Positions 43,465 to 52,238 of a stretch of 64,000 nt of DNA are shown piece after piece (the stretch's first letter is position 1; every line of letters begins with the position of its first letter). Position numbers and translations under genes: made by a program. The DNA is from Saccharopolyspora_D taberi (lineage in GTDB: Bacteria; Actinomycetota; Actinomycetes; Mycobacteriales; Pseudonocardiaceae): NCBI RefSeq assembly GCF_039534165.1, contig NZ_BAAAUX010000019.1:434001-498000 (forward strand). The letters are read 5' to 3'. A model generated the notes under the pieces. The model worked only from the letters and a program-made list of their open reading frames with translations. It did no database searches and had not been told where the DNA came from.

Positions 43465-44412
43465 ATGACAGGCTGGTCAGCCGTGACAGGTCCTCTGATG
43501 CTGATCGACTCGGCGGGGCTGTGGTTCCGCTCGTACTACGCGCTGCCGGACTCGCTGACCGCGCCGGACGGCACGCCGGTGAACTCGGTGCGCGGGTTCT
43601 GCGACATGCTCGCCAAGCTCGTGGCCGAGCGGCGGCCCGGTCGGCTGGTCGCCTGCCTGGACAACGACTGGCGACCGCAGTTCCGGGTGGACGCGCTGCC
43701 GTCCTACAAGGCGCACCGGGTCGCCGAGGCCGACCCCGCCGAGGAGGACGTGCCGGACACGCTCACCCCGCAGATCCCGGTGATCCTGGACCTGCTGGAC
43801 GCGCTGGGCATCGCCACCGCCGAGGCCGAGGGCTTCGAGGCCGACGACGTCATCGGCGCGCTGGCGCACCGCGAGCAGCGCGATCCGGTCGAGGTCGTCA
43901 CCGGCGACCGCGACCTGTTCCAGCTGGTCCGCGCGGAGCCGACGCCGGTGCGGGTGATCTACGTCGGCGGCGGGCTGGCCAAAGCCCAGGACTACGGCCC
44001 GGCGGAGCTGGCCGAGCGGTACGGGCTGGCCCCGGAGCGGGCGGGCGACGCCTACGCCGAGATGGCGGTGCTGCGCGGCGACCCGTCCGACGGGCTGCCC
44101 GGCGTGGCGGGCATCGGCGAGAAGACCGCGGCCAAGCTGATCACCCAGTTCGGTTCGCTGGAGGCGCTGCTGGAGGCGGCGGCCGGCGGCACGGGCGTGA
44201 CGCCCCGGGTGCGGGCGATGCTCGCCGATGCCGCCGACTACCTCGCCGCGGCGCCGTCGGTGGTGCGGGTCGTGCGGGACGCGCCTGTCGTGGTCGACCG
44301 CGAGCAGGACGCGCTGCCATCCACCGTGGACACCGACCGGGTCGCCGAGCTCCAGGAGCGCTGGAGGCTCGGGGCCAGCGCGGACCGGCTACTGGCGGCG
44401 GTAACGCTCTAG
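43465..44412 (+). CDS. 5'-3' exonuclease (FEN-like)
   Basis: A 315-residue protein equal to the 5'-nuclease domain of DNA polymerase I without the polymerase. Start at ATG 43,465, with a GTG at 43,483 as alternative. Metal ligands appear in LMLIDSAGLWFRSYYAL, GFEADDVIGAL, VVTGDRDLFQLV and LRGDPSDGLPGVAGIGEKTA (helix-hairpin-helix). It acts on flaps and RNA primers. The 3' end overlaps the convergent metallo-beta-lactamase gene by 24 bases. Confidence 0.9.
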   Translation: MTGWSAVTGPLMLIDSAGLWFRSYYALPDSLTAPDGTPVNSVRGFCDMLAKLVAERRPGRLVACLDNDWRPQFRVDALPSYKAHRVAEADPAEEDVPDTLTPQIPVILDLLDALGIATAEAEGFEADDVIGALAHREQRDPVEVVTGDRDLFQLVRAEPTPVRVIYVGGGLAKAQDYGPAELAERYGLAPERAGDAYAEMAVLRGDPSDGLPGVAGIGEKTAAKLITQFGSLEALLEAAAGGTGVTPRVRAMLADAADYLAAAPSVVRVVRDAPVVVDREQDALPSTVDTDRVAELQERWRLGASADRLLAAVTL

Positions 44413-45192
44413 CTCGGTCGCGTCGTGGGCGGAGAACACCTCGATCTCGCCTCGGTGCGCGGTCGCCAGGTCGTGCAGGCGGTCGCGGTTGTGCCGCCGC
44501 CGGGGACCGTCGACCTGCATGCGGTGCTGGAAGTACCGCAGCGCTGACGTGCACCACGGGCGGGTTTCCATCTGGCCGTGGAAGAAGTAGGCGTCCCCGG
44601 CGTGCAGCAGCCATCCGCCGTCCGCCCGCACCGCGACCGCGGTGTGCCCGAGGGTGTGGCCGGGCAGCGGGACGAGCAGGATTTCCGGCGGCAAGCCGGG
44701 GATGTCGCGCACCGCCTCGAAGCCGAACCACCGCTCCCCCTCCGGCCGGTGCAGCGTCCACTTCGGACCGTGCTGCCACTGGTGCGGCAGGTAGCGCCGG
44801 TCGCCCCGCGCCTCGTGCTCGGCGGCGAGCACGTGGACCTGGGCGTGCGGGAAGTCCGGCAGGCCGCCCGCGTGGTCGCGGTCGAGGTGGGTCAGCACGA
44901 TGTGCCGCACGTCCTCCGCGCTGTACCCGAGAGCTCTGACCTGCGCGACGGCGGTCTCGGTGAGGTCGAGCACCGGGCGGGCGAGCCGGAGCCAGCTGGG
45001 CTCCAGGGCGAGCCGGTGGGTGGTGACGTCGAGCGTGCCGAGACCGGTGTCGACCAGCACCAGCCCCTGCTCGGTCTCGATCAGCAGGCAGTGGCAGACC
45101 AGTCGCGCCGGCTCCAGCAGCGGGCTGCGCGCGTCCACCAGCCGTCCGCCCAGTGGCCGCATCGTTGCGCAGTTCAGGTGGTGCACCCGCAT
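44389..45192 (-). CDS. Metallo-beta-lactamase-fold hydrolase
   Basis: A 267-residue protein from ATG 45,192. The zinc motif is THLDRDHAGG (HxxxDH), with later ligands in PLPGHTLGHTAV and LLHAGDAYFF. It belongs to the broad MBL-fold family with lactonase-like members. It follows the TetR gene by 25 bases and is probably controlled by it. Substrate unknown. Confidence 0.83.
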   Translation of the reverse strand: MRVHHLNCATMRPLGGRLVDARSPLLEPARLVCHCLLIETEQGLVLVDTGLGTLDVTTHRLALEPSWLRLARPVLDLTETAVAQVRALGYSAEDVRHIVLTHLDRDHAGGLPDFPHAQVHVLAAEHEARGDRRYLPHQWQHGPKWTLHRPEGERWFGFEAVRDIPGLPPEILLVPLPGHTLGHTAVAVRADGGWLLHAGDAYFFHGQMETRPWCTSALRYFQHRMQVDGPRRRHNRDRLHDLATAHRGEIEVFSAHDATELERYRRQ

Positions 45193-45217
45193 CGGTTCTC
45201 CCTCGTCGGCAACAGTT

Positions 45218-45796
45218 TCATCGGCGGGCGGACTCCAGCAGCGCGGCCAGCCTGCGGCCGACGGCCCGCAGGACCGAGACGTCCCGCTGCACCCGCGCCA
45301 GCAGCAGCGCACCCTCCACCATGGACAGTGCGACCGCGGCGAGATCACCTGCCTCGTCACCGGGAACTCCCCAGTCGACGAAACGGGATTCGAGCACCTC
45401 CAGCCACGAGCCGTACGCGCCGCCGCACGCGGAACGCACCTCGGAGCTGTCCGCGGTGGCCTCCAGCGCGACCGTCGCGATCGGACAACCGCTTTGGAAG
45501 TCCGATCCCTCCAGCACCGCGGAGAACGCGTCGACCAGCAGTGCCGCCGCCTGCTCCGGATCCTCGGCCCTTCGCAGCAACTCCTCGATCAGCTCGCACA
45601 TCCGCCTGCCCGCGACCTCGACCGCCTCGGCCGCGAGCTGCTGCTTGCCGCCCGGGAAGTGGAAGTACAACGAGCCGCGCGGCGCCTCGGACTCCTTGAG
45701 CACCTGGTTGAGGCCGGTCGCGTGGTAGCCCTGCCGCTGGAACAGCCCCATGGCCGTGTCGAGCATCTGCTGCCTGGTCCGTTCGCCCTTCTTCAC
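45218..45796 (-). CDS. TetR-family regulator
   Basis: A 192-residue regulator. The N-terminal helix-turn-helix is RTRQQMLDTAMGLFQRQGYHATGLNQVLKESEAPRGSLYFHFPGGKQ, cut here by the family's typical YFHF. The C-terminal part resembles the LmrA/YxaF subgroup (CPIATVALEA). An operator-promoter with a near-palindrome lies just upstream. It probably represses itself and the metallo-beta-lactamase gene downstream. Confidence 0.88.
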   Translation of the reverse strand: MKKGERTRQQMLDTAMGLFQRQGYHATGLNQVLKESEAPRGSLYFHFPGGKQQLAAEAVEVAGRRMCELIEELLRRAEDPEQAAALLVDAFSAVLEGSDFQSGCPIATVALEATADSSEVRSACGGAYGSWLEVLESRFVDWGVPGDEAGDLAAVALSMVEGALLLARVQRDVSVLRAVGRRLAALLESARR

Positions 45797-45802
45797 CCTT
45801 AA

Positions 45803-45831
45803 AATATGACAGTCGGTCTACTTATTTTCAA
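45803..45831 (-). promoter_or_regulatory. Promoter and TetR operator
   Basis: On the minus strand TTGAAA (45,831-45,826) is 17 bases from CATATT (45,808-45,803). Between them and overlapping the -10 lies GACCGACTGTC, a near-palindrome (GAC-N-G-N-C-N-GTC) of the kind bound by LmrA/YxaF-type TetR proteins. The location implies autorepression. Confidence 0.6.
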
Positions 45832-45841
45832 GGGAAGAAGC

Positions 45842-45865
45842 GGCCCGCCCGGAAGCAGGCGGGCC
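45842..45865 (-). terminator. Terminator after eis
   Basis: GGCCCGCC and GGCGGGCC form a stem around an eight-base loop just past the eis stop codon. There is no strong T-run; a pyrimidine-rich stretch follows. Confidence 0.55.
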
Positions 45866-45871
45866 GGACGG

Positions 45872-47077
45872 TCAGAAAGCCGTGCCGCACCAGGGCGGTT
45901 CGGCCGTGGCGAACAGCCGGTCGGCCGCCGCGACCGCGGCCGGATCGCGCACCTCGACCCGGCCCGCCGCCACCAGCTCCGACACCGACACGTCACCCAG
46001 GTACAGCGAGGCGAGCACGTCGACGCCGACGGCCAGCTGCGGGTCGTCGGCGCACCGGACGGCCTCGGGCCCGATGCGGTAGGAGCCGGAGTTCTCCGGC
46101 AGGAACGGATCCCGGACCGCGATCACGACCGGATCGGCCGCGCCGAAGCTCCGCGCCCCCAGCGCGGCGGGCACGTCGACCAGCCGCAGCCACAGGTCGT
46201 CGCCGACACCGGTGACCCGGCACTGCCTGCGGTCGGTCAGCCACCACTCCAGCGGCTCGTTCACCGGGCGGTCCACCGCCTCGATCCGGTGCGCCATGTC
46301 CAGCTCCAGCAGGAAGCGCCACAGGCCCGCCAGCGCGGTCGTGTCCGCGGCCTGCACGTCGCCGACCTGGATCGTGATCATGCCGTCGTCGAAGCGGTAG
46401 TCGTTGGCCTTGGCCTCGTAGAGCGCGAAACCGTCGTCGACGCCGTGGTCATCGCTGTGCACGACGACGACCGCGTTCTGCTGGAGCGCGGACAACCGGT
46501 GCCGCCACCAGCCGTCCGGGCGGCTCATCATCCCGGGCCTGGTTAACCCGATCCGGCGGTACACCTCGGGCAGGACCTTCTCCGCCGTCGCCGCGTCCAC
46601 CAGCCGCACGGCTCCCCCGGCCGGAACGTCCGGGTGCGGGACCGCACGCGCGCGGTCGAGCCGCACCTTGCGCGCGCGAGTGGCCACGCCGTAGCCGAAC
46701 CGCCCGTAGATGACCGCTTCCGAGGCGTGCAGCATGGTCAGCGGCTCGCCGCGCTCCCGGGCGTCGGCGAACTGCGCCCGCTTAAGCGCGGTCAGCGCCC
46801 CGCGGCGAGTCCGGTCGGCCCGGACCCCGACGTTGGTCACCGCACCGGCAGGCAGCACCGCACCGCCGGGAACGGCCAGCGAACTCGACTGCGCCATCGC
46901 GGTCCCGGCCAGTTCGCCGTCGACGAACGCCCCCAGCACCCGTCCCGGCTCGTACCGCGCGGAGCTGCGCTCCCACTGGTCGTCGGACGCCGGGGGAATG
47001 TGCAGGGTCCGCAGGAACAGGGAGTTGGCGTCGCGGAATTCGGATTCGGCCACCGGCCGCACGTCGAGATCGCTCAC
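45872..47077 (-). CDS. eis: Eis-family N-acetyltransferase
   Basis: A 401-residue GNAT protein with the Eis layout: an N-terminal acetyltransferase domain with the acetyl-CoA loop VGVRADRTRRGALTALKRAQF, a second GNAT-like domain, and a sterol-carrier-like C-terminus ending PPWCGTAF, where the terminal carboxylate takes part in catalysis. Mycobacterial Eis acetylates aminoglycosides at several sites. The native substrate here is unknown. Confidence 0.85.
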   Translation of the reverse strand: MSDLDVRPVAESEFRDANSLFLRTLHIPPASDDQWERSSARYEPGRVLGAFVDGELAGTAMAQSSSLAVPGGAVLPAGAVTNVGVRADRTRRGALTALKRAQFADARERGEPLTMLHASEAVIYGRFGYGVATRARKVRLDRARAVPHPDVPAGGAVRLVDAATAEKVLPEVYRRIGLTRPGMMSRPDGWWRHRLSALQQNAVVVVHSDDHGVDDGFALYEAKANDYRFDDGMITIQVGDVQAADTTALAGLWRFLLELDMAHRIEAVDRPVNEPLEWWLTDRRQCRVTGVGDDLWLRLVDVPAALGARSFGAADPVVIAVRDPFLPENSGSYRIGPEAVRCADDPQLAVGVDVLASLYLGDVSVSELVAAGRVEVRDPAAVAAADRLFATAEPPWCGTAF

Positions 47078-47119
47078 GACGCCGATCCTGCCCGCCGGTC
47101 ACCGGACCGTCGAGCGGTT

Positions 47120-47647
47120 TCAGCGCGGGTGCCCGACCTCGTAGACGCCCTTGTCGTTCTTGACCGTCACGGTGACCGTCTTCTCGGCGCCGTTGACGCT
47201 GACCTGGCAGTCGAACCTGGTCTGCGCCCGGACCGCCTGCCCGGACGGGCAGGTGACCGACTCGACCGCGCCGAGCCGGTAGGAGCCCTCCAAGGTCTGC
47301 TGCACGCCCTGCTCGACGCTCGCGGCGTCGAACACCGTGCGGACGAACCAGCCCGGCGTCACGAACCCCAGCACCAGCACCACAGCGGCCACCACGACCA
47401 GCACGGCCGAGCTCAGCACCCACGGCAGCGCGGAGCGCTTCTTCTTGCCCGGGACCGGAGCACCGGGACCGAACCCGGGCGGCGGCCCGTAGCCGTAGCC
47501 CGGCGCGCCGTAGGACGGCGCCGGGTAACCGGGCTGCCTGCCGTACGCCGGCCCTGCCTGCGGAACCCCGCCCTGGTACGGCCCAGGACCGGGGGGTCGC
47601 TGTCCCCACTGGGGCGGTCCCCCGGGCGGCCCGTAGGGGCTCGACAT
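47120..47647 (-). CDS. DUF4333 membrane-anchored protein
   Basis: A 175-residue protein from ATG 47,647. The first 65 residues are proline, glycine and tyrosine rich (cytoplasmic), then KKKRSALPW and one membrane span (VLSSAVLVVVAAVVLVLGF), then an outside DUF4333 domain with two cysteines in VTCPSGQAVRAQTRFDCQV. Such domains occur in actinobacterial envelope proteins of unknown role. Confidence 0.8.
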   Translation of the reverse strand: MSSPYGPPGGPPQWGQRPPGPGPYQGGVPQAGPAYGRQPGYPAPSYGAPGYGYGPPPGFGPGAPVPGKKKRSALPWVLSSAVLVVVAAVVLVLGFVTPGWFVRTVFDAASVEQGVQQTLEGSYRLGAVESVTCPSGQAVRAQTRFDCQVSVNGAEKTVTVTVKNDKGVYEVGHPR

Positions 47648-47744
47648 CGTCACCTCCGCGCGCCGATCACCAAGCCGGTGATCCGAAATCCGACACCGAA
47701 TCCAACCACAGCCGGATTTCCGGCCGCGCCGCCCATGCGGGCGT

Positions 47745-50519
47745 TCACACCACGCCGGCGGCCACCACGCCGCGGCGGATCGCGGTGACCGCCTTGGCCG
47801 CCGTCCCGCCCACCGGGTCGGACTTGCCGACCACGTCGCGGATCTGGTCGAGCAGGTCCACGACCTGGCGGCACCAGCGCACGAAGTCACCGGCCGAGAG
47901 CTCGTGCCCGGTCGACTCCGCCGCGGTGAGCACCCGCTCCAGCGACTCGCCGCGCGCCCAGCGGTACACCGGCCAGGCGAAGCCCGGATCGGGCTCGCGG
48001 GTGCGGTCCAGCTTGTGCCTGCGCTCGTCGTCCTCCAGCTCGCCCCACAGCCGCCAGGTCGCGCCCAGCGCGTCGGAGACCGGGCCCGACGGCACCTGCG
48101 GCGCCATCGGCCCCTCCCGCCGCGACTCGTACACCAGCGACGACACCACCGCCGCCAGCTCGGCGGGGCCCAGCTTCTCCCACACGCCGACCCGCAGGCA
48201 CTCGGCCGCGAGCAGGTCGGACTCGCTGTAGAGCCGGGTCAGCCGCCTGCCGTGCTCGGTGACCGGGGCCTCGTCGTCGTCCGGCAGCACGTAGTCCCGC
48301 TCGGCCAGCAGCGCGATGATCCGGTCGAACGAGCGCGCCAGCGAATGCGTCGTGGTCGCGACCTTGCGCCGCAGCGCGTCGTTCTCGCTGCGCAGCCGCT
48401 CGTAGCGCTCCGCCCAGCGCGCGTGGTTCTCCCGGTCGTCGCAGCCGTGGCACGGGTGCGCCTTCAGCGCGCGCCGCAGGGTCGCCAGCTCGGCGTCGTC
48501 CCCGGAGTCGGACCGGCGGCGGGACCGGCCGCCCGGGGTGCTGATGCCGGTCTGGCGCAGCGTCGAGGCCAGGTCGCGGCGCGACTTCGGCGAGCGGGTG
48601 TCGACGTGCTTGGGCAGCTTGATCTTGCCCAGCGCCTCCACCGGCGAGGTGAAGTCGGCCACCGACAGCCTGCCCGACCAGCGGTCCTCGGTGACCACCA
48701 GCGGCCGGGGCTCGCCCATCGGTTCCAGGCCCGGGTCGATGACCACCGCCAGCCCGGAACGGCGGCCCGCGGGCACCGCGATCACGTCGCCCTTGCGCAG
48801 CCGCTCCAGCGACTTCGCCGCCTCCGCGCGGCGCGACGCGCGGTTCTGCCTGGCCAGCGCCTTCTCCCGATCGGAGATCCGCTTGCGCAGCTGGAAGTAC
48901 TCGTCGAAGTCGCCGAGGTGGCAGCGCATCGACTCGGCGTACCCGGCCAGCGCCTCGGCGTTGCGGTCCACCCGCCGGGACACGCCGACCACCGAGCGGT
49001 CCGCCTGGAACTGCGCGAAGGACTGCTCCAGCAGCTCCCGCGCCGACTCCCGGCCGACCCGCTGCACCAGGTTGACCGCCATGTTGTAGCCGGGCCGGAA
49101 CGACGACCGCAGCGGGTAGGTCCGGGTCGAGGCCAGCCCGGCGACCTGCTTCGGGTCGATCCCCGGCTGCCACACCACCACCGCGTGGCCCTCGATGTCG
49201 ATGCCCCGCCGCCCGGCGCGGCCGGTGAGCTGGGTGTACTCGCCCGGGCTGAGGTCGACGTGCGACTCGCCGTTGAACTTGACCAGCTTCTCCAGCACCA
49301 CCGTCCGCGCGGGCATGTTGATGCCCAGCGCGAGCGTCTCGGTGGCGAACACGGCCTTGACCAGACCGCGGACGAACAGCTCCTCGACGGTCTCCTTGAA
49401 CGCGGGCAGCAGGCCGGCGTGGTGCGCGGCGACCCCGCGCTCCAGCGCGTCCCGCCACTCCCAGTAGCCCAGCACCGCCAGGTCCGACTCGGGCAGGTTG
49501 CTGGTGTGCTCGTCGACGATCCCGCGGATCTCGTCGACCTCGTCCTCGCTGGTCAGGCGCATCCCGGCGCGCACGCACTGGTTGACGGCGGCGTCGCAGC
49601 CCGCACGGCTGAAGATGAACACGATCGCGGGCAGCAGCCCGGCCGCGTCGAGCCCGTTGAGGATCTCCACCCGCGACGGCGCGTAGAACCGCGGCGGCTT
49701 GGGCCCCTTGCGCTTGCCGTTCGGGCCGCCGCGGCGCCCGTAGGGCGTGTGCACCCGGGCCAGCTCCTGGGTGTGGCGCAGCAGGTTCGGGTTGATCCGC
49801 AGCTCGCGGTCCTGGGTCTCCCCGCCGAACAGGTCGAACATGCGGGGGCCGACCAGCATGTGCTGCCACAGCGGCACCGGCCGGTGCTCGTCGACGACCA
49901 CCGTGGTGTCGCCGCGCACCTCCACCAGCCACTCGCCGAACTCCTCGGCGTTGCTCACCGTCGCCGACAGGCTCGCGACCTGCACGTACTCCGGCAGGTG
50001 CAGGATCACTTCCTCCCACACCGCACCGCGGAACCGGTCGGCCAGGTAGTGCACCTCGTCCATCACGACGTAGCCGAGCTGGTCGATCGTGCTGGAACCG
50101 GCGTAGAGCATGTTGCGCAGCACCTCGGTGGTCATCACGACCACCTGGGCGTTGCCGTTGATCGACGTGTCGCCGGTCAGCAGCCCGACCGCGTCATCGC
50201 CGTGGCGCTCGCACAGGTCGGCGTACTTCTGGTTGGACAACGCCTTGATCGGCGTGGTGTAGAAGCACTTCCGGCCCTCCGAGAGCGCCAGGTGCACGGC
50301 GAACTCGCCGACCACCGTCTTGCCCGCGCCGGTCGGGGCGCACACCAGCACGCCGTGGCCCGCTTCGAGGGCCTGGCACGCGGTGCGCTGGAAGGGGTCG
50401 AGCTCGAAGGACAGCTGCCCGGTGAAGTCGGTGAGCTTCGGGTGCGCACTGCGCCGCGCGTGCGCCGCGTACCCGTCGGACGGGGACAGCTTGGTGAGGT
50501 TCGAACGGCTTGCAGCCAC
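47745..50519 (-). CDS. helY: Ski2/Mtr4-like DExH helicase HelY
   Basis: A 924-residue helicase. Motif I is VCAPTGAGKTVV, motif II VVMDEVHYLAD, motif III SLSATVSN, and motif VI QLTGRAGRRGID. The rest matches actinobacterial HelY proteins with an arch-like insert and a helical C-terminal domain. Presumed RNA or DNA unwinding; its precise role is unknown. It is downstream of tatC in the conserved order of the Pup-proteasome region. The start is a GTG. Confidence 0.92.
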   Translation of the reverse strand: MAASRSNLTKLSPSDGYAAHARRSAHPKLTDFTGQLSFELDPFQRTACQALEAGHGVLVCAPTGAGKTVVGEFAVHLALSEGRKCFYTTPIKALSNQKYADLCERHGDDAVGLLTGDTSINGNAQVVVMTTEVLRNMLYAGSSTIDQLGYVVMDEVHYLADRFRGAVWEEVILHLPEYVQVASLSATVSNAEEFGEWLVEVRGDTTVVVDEHRPVPLWQHMLVGPRMFDLFGGETQDRELRINPNLLRHTQELARVHTPYGRRGGPNGKRKGPKPPRFYAPSRVEILNGLDAAGLLPAIVFIFSRAGCDAAVNQCVRAGMRLTSEDEVDEIRGIVDEHTSNLPESDLAVLGYWEWRDALERGVAAHHAGLLPAFKETVEELFVRGLVKAVFATETLALGINMPARTVVLEKLVKFNGESHVDLSPGEYTQLTGRAGRRGIDIEGHAVVVWQPGIDPKQVAGLASTRTYPLRSSFRPGYNMAVNLVQRVGRESARELLEQSFAQFQADRSVVGVSRRVDRNAEALAGYAESMRCHLGDFDEYFQLRKRISDREKALARQNRASRRAEAAKSLERLRKGDVIAVPAGRRSGLAVVIDPGLEPMGEPRPLVVTEDRWSGRLSVADFTSPVEALGKIKLPKHVDTRSPKSRRDLASTLRQTGISTPGGRSRRRSDSGDDAELATLRRALKAHPCHGCDDRENHARWAERYERLRSENDALRRKVATTTHSLARSFDRIIALLAERDYVLPDDDEAPVTEHGRRLTRLYSESDLLAAECLRVGVWEKLGPAELAAVVSSLVYESRREGPMAPQVPSGPVSDALGATWRLWGELEDDERRHKLDRTREPDPGFAWPVYRWARGESLERVLTAAESTGHELSAGDFVRWCRQVVDLLDQIRDVVGKSDPVGGTAAKAVTAIRRGVVAAGVV

Positions 50520-50584
50520 CCCTCAAGGTTTTCACATCACACCGACAGGCGTCGCGGGACGTGCTGAGCTTCTCAGACGGCGGA

Positions 50585-50615
50585 GGCTCCGAAGCGGTCC
50601 TGCCGCTTCGGAGCC
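50585..50615. terminator. Hairpin between tatC and helY
   Basis: GGCTCCGAAGCGG (50,585-50,597) and CCGCTTCGGAGCC (50,603-50,615) are perfect arms around a five-base loop. It lies 66 bases past the tatC stop and before helY, so it probably ends the tat transcript. There is no T-run. Confidence 0.65.
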
Positions 50616-50680
50616 CCATACAAGCGAACGGGACTGTCCTCGCCAGCGAACACCTGAAGCACTCAGACCAAGCGGTACCG

Positions 50681-51658
50681 CTAGGTGACGTCGTCCTGCT
50701 TGGGCGGTGCCGACAGGTCCGACGCGGGCGGCGCGGAGGGCGTGACGTCCAGCTGGGACGGCCGGTAGTCGATCTCCGACGCCTCGTCCAGGCCGATGCC
50801 GCTCATGCCCTGCTTCTCCAGCTTCTTGGCCTTGGAGCGGTCGTGCGCGCGGCACATCAGCACGGCGATGCCGAACAGCACGCTCAGCGCGGCGGCCAGC
50901 GCCAGCATCGAGATCGGGTCCTGCCCCGGGGTCGCCACCGCGGCGAAGACGAACAGCGCGAACACCAGTCCGCGCCACCAGCTCTTCAGCTTGGCGTAGG
51001 TGATGACACCGGCCCGGTTGAGCATCACCAGGATCAGCGGCAGCTCGAAGCTCACGCCGAAGATCACCAGCATCAGCAGCACGAAGTTGATGTAGTCACC
51101 ACCGGTGAGGGCGGTGAAGAAGGTGTCCCCGCCGAACCCGGCCATGAAGGTCAGGCCCTCCGGGACCACGAAGTACGCCAGGACCGCGCCCGCGACGAAC
51201 AGCACGCTCGCGAAGCCCACGAAGGTGCCGGCGAACTTGCGCTCCTTGGCGTAGAGGCCGGGCGTGATGAACGCCCACAGCTGGTACAGCCACACCGGGC
51301 TGAACAGCACCGCACCGACCGAGACACCGACCTTGAGCCGGAGCATGAAGACCTCGAACGGCTTGGTCTGCAGCAGCTGGCACTTGCCAGGAGTCGGGCT
51401 GAAGCGCATCTCCGGCGGCATCGCGCAGTACGGGCCGGTGATCAGGTCGCCCAGCGACGGCAGGCCGAACAGCGTGTTGGAGAACCACCAGAAACCGAAG
51501 GCACCGCCGACGACCACCGCGACCATGGCCACGCCGAGCCGGTAGCGCAGCTCGAAGAGGTGATCGACGAGAGTCATCGTGCCGTCGGGGTTGTGCCGAC
51601 GACCCCATCTGCGCCGATCGGCGCGGAACGGGTTCAGGCGGCGCAGCGGACTACCCAC
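50681..51658 (-). CDS. tatC: Twin-arginine translocase subunit TatC
   Basis: A 325-residue membrane protein with six spans. The TatC signature appears in MTLVDHLFELRYRLGVAM, and the conserved FSPVWLYQLWAFITPGLYAKER region holds the Tat-signal-binding Glu area. It exports folded proteins together with TatA. The long acidic and proline-rich tail (about 55 residues) is not part of the core fold. The start is a GTG, 19 bases after tatA. Confidence 0.93.
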   Translation of the reverse strand: MGSPLRRLNPFRADRRRWGRRHNPDGTMTLVDHLFELRYRLGVAMVAVVVGGAFGFWWFSNTLFGLPSLGDLITGPYCAMPPEMRFSPTPGKCQLLQTKPFEVFMLRLKVGVSVGAVLFSPVWLYQLWAFITPGLYAKERKFAGTFVGFASVLFVAGAVLAYFVVPEGLTFMAGFGGDTFFTALTGGDYINFVLLMLVIFGVSFELPLILVMLNRAGVITYAKLKSWWRGLVFALFVFAAVATPGQDPISMLALAAALSVLFGIAVLMCRAHDRSKAKKLEKQGMSGIGLDEASEIDYRPSQLDVTPSAPPASDLSAPPKQDDVT

Positions 51659-51677
51659 CGTGAGTTCCCGTCCTCAG

Positions 51678-51944
51678 TCACTTCTTGGTGTCGTTGCGCT
51701 GCGTTTCCTCGATGGAGGACGCGGCCGTGGGCGCGCTGGACTCGCCGGGGGCGAGCTGCTGCGGCTCCTTGGCCTTCGCCGCCTTGGCGGCTTCCTCGTC
51801 GGCCTTCATCCCGCGCGCCTCGGCCTTGAAGACCCGCGCGGACTGCCCCAGGGAGCGCGCCATCTGCGGCAGCTTGGTGGCACCGAAGAGCAGCACCAAG
51901 ACACCGACGATGAGTACGAGCTCCCATCCACCTGGCAGACCCAT
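51678..51944 (-). CDS. tatA: Twin-arginine translocase subunit TatA
   Basis: An 88-residue protein from ATG 51,944. A short membrane span (WELVLIVGVLVLLFGATKLP) and an amphipathic helix (QMARSLGQSARVFKAEA) are typical of TatA; the acidic tail is low in complexity. It forms the pore-like assembly for folded exports such as the secreted GH32 enzyme in this window. Confidence 0.93.
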   Translation of the reverse strand: MGLPGGWELVLIVGVLVLLFGATKLPQMARSLGQSARVFKAEARGMKADEEAAKAAKAKEPQQLAPGESSAPTAASSIEETQRNDTKK

Positions 51945-52013
51945 CCGTGCACACCCTTTCGTTGGTTCCGGCGCATCCATGCTACGCGGAAAGGCTAGTA
52001 GTCAGTAGCGCCG

Positions 52014-52220
52014 CTAAACAGACCCGTGGCGACGCTCGGCCAGCGCCACTCGGACGCCCGCCATGCGTGCTTTCAGCAGACCGCTGCGGTCGTCGAGGTC
52101 CTCGACGACCCGCCGCTGCATGGCCCGGAAGCGGCGCAGCGCGGCGAACATCCGGATCACCAGGAACAGGAGCAGCAGCAGCCCCAGGCCGAGAAGGACC
52201 AGGCTCAACACATACGGCAC
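52014..52220 (-). CDS. Small single-span membrane protein
   Basis: A 68-residue protein with a leucine-rich N-terminal span (YVLSLVLLGLGLLLLLFLVI) and a basic cytoplasmic helix (RMFAALRRFRAMQRRVVEDL). It lies between pafC and tatA, with 18 bases to pafC, so it is probably read in the same transcript. Function unknown. Confidence 0.65.
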   Translation of the reverse strand: MPYVLSLVLLGLGLLLLLFLVIRMFAALRRFRAMQRRVVEDLDDRSGLLKARMAGVRVALAERRHGSV

Positions 52221-52238
52221 GCGATCACCGTAACCCCC

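Noticed and set aside
47904..50567. An 887-codon plus-strand frame over helY
   Set aside because: All helicase motifs are on the minus strand; the plus frame is a histidine, arginine and glutamine-rich shadow.
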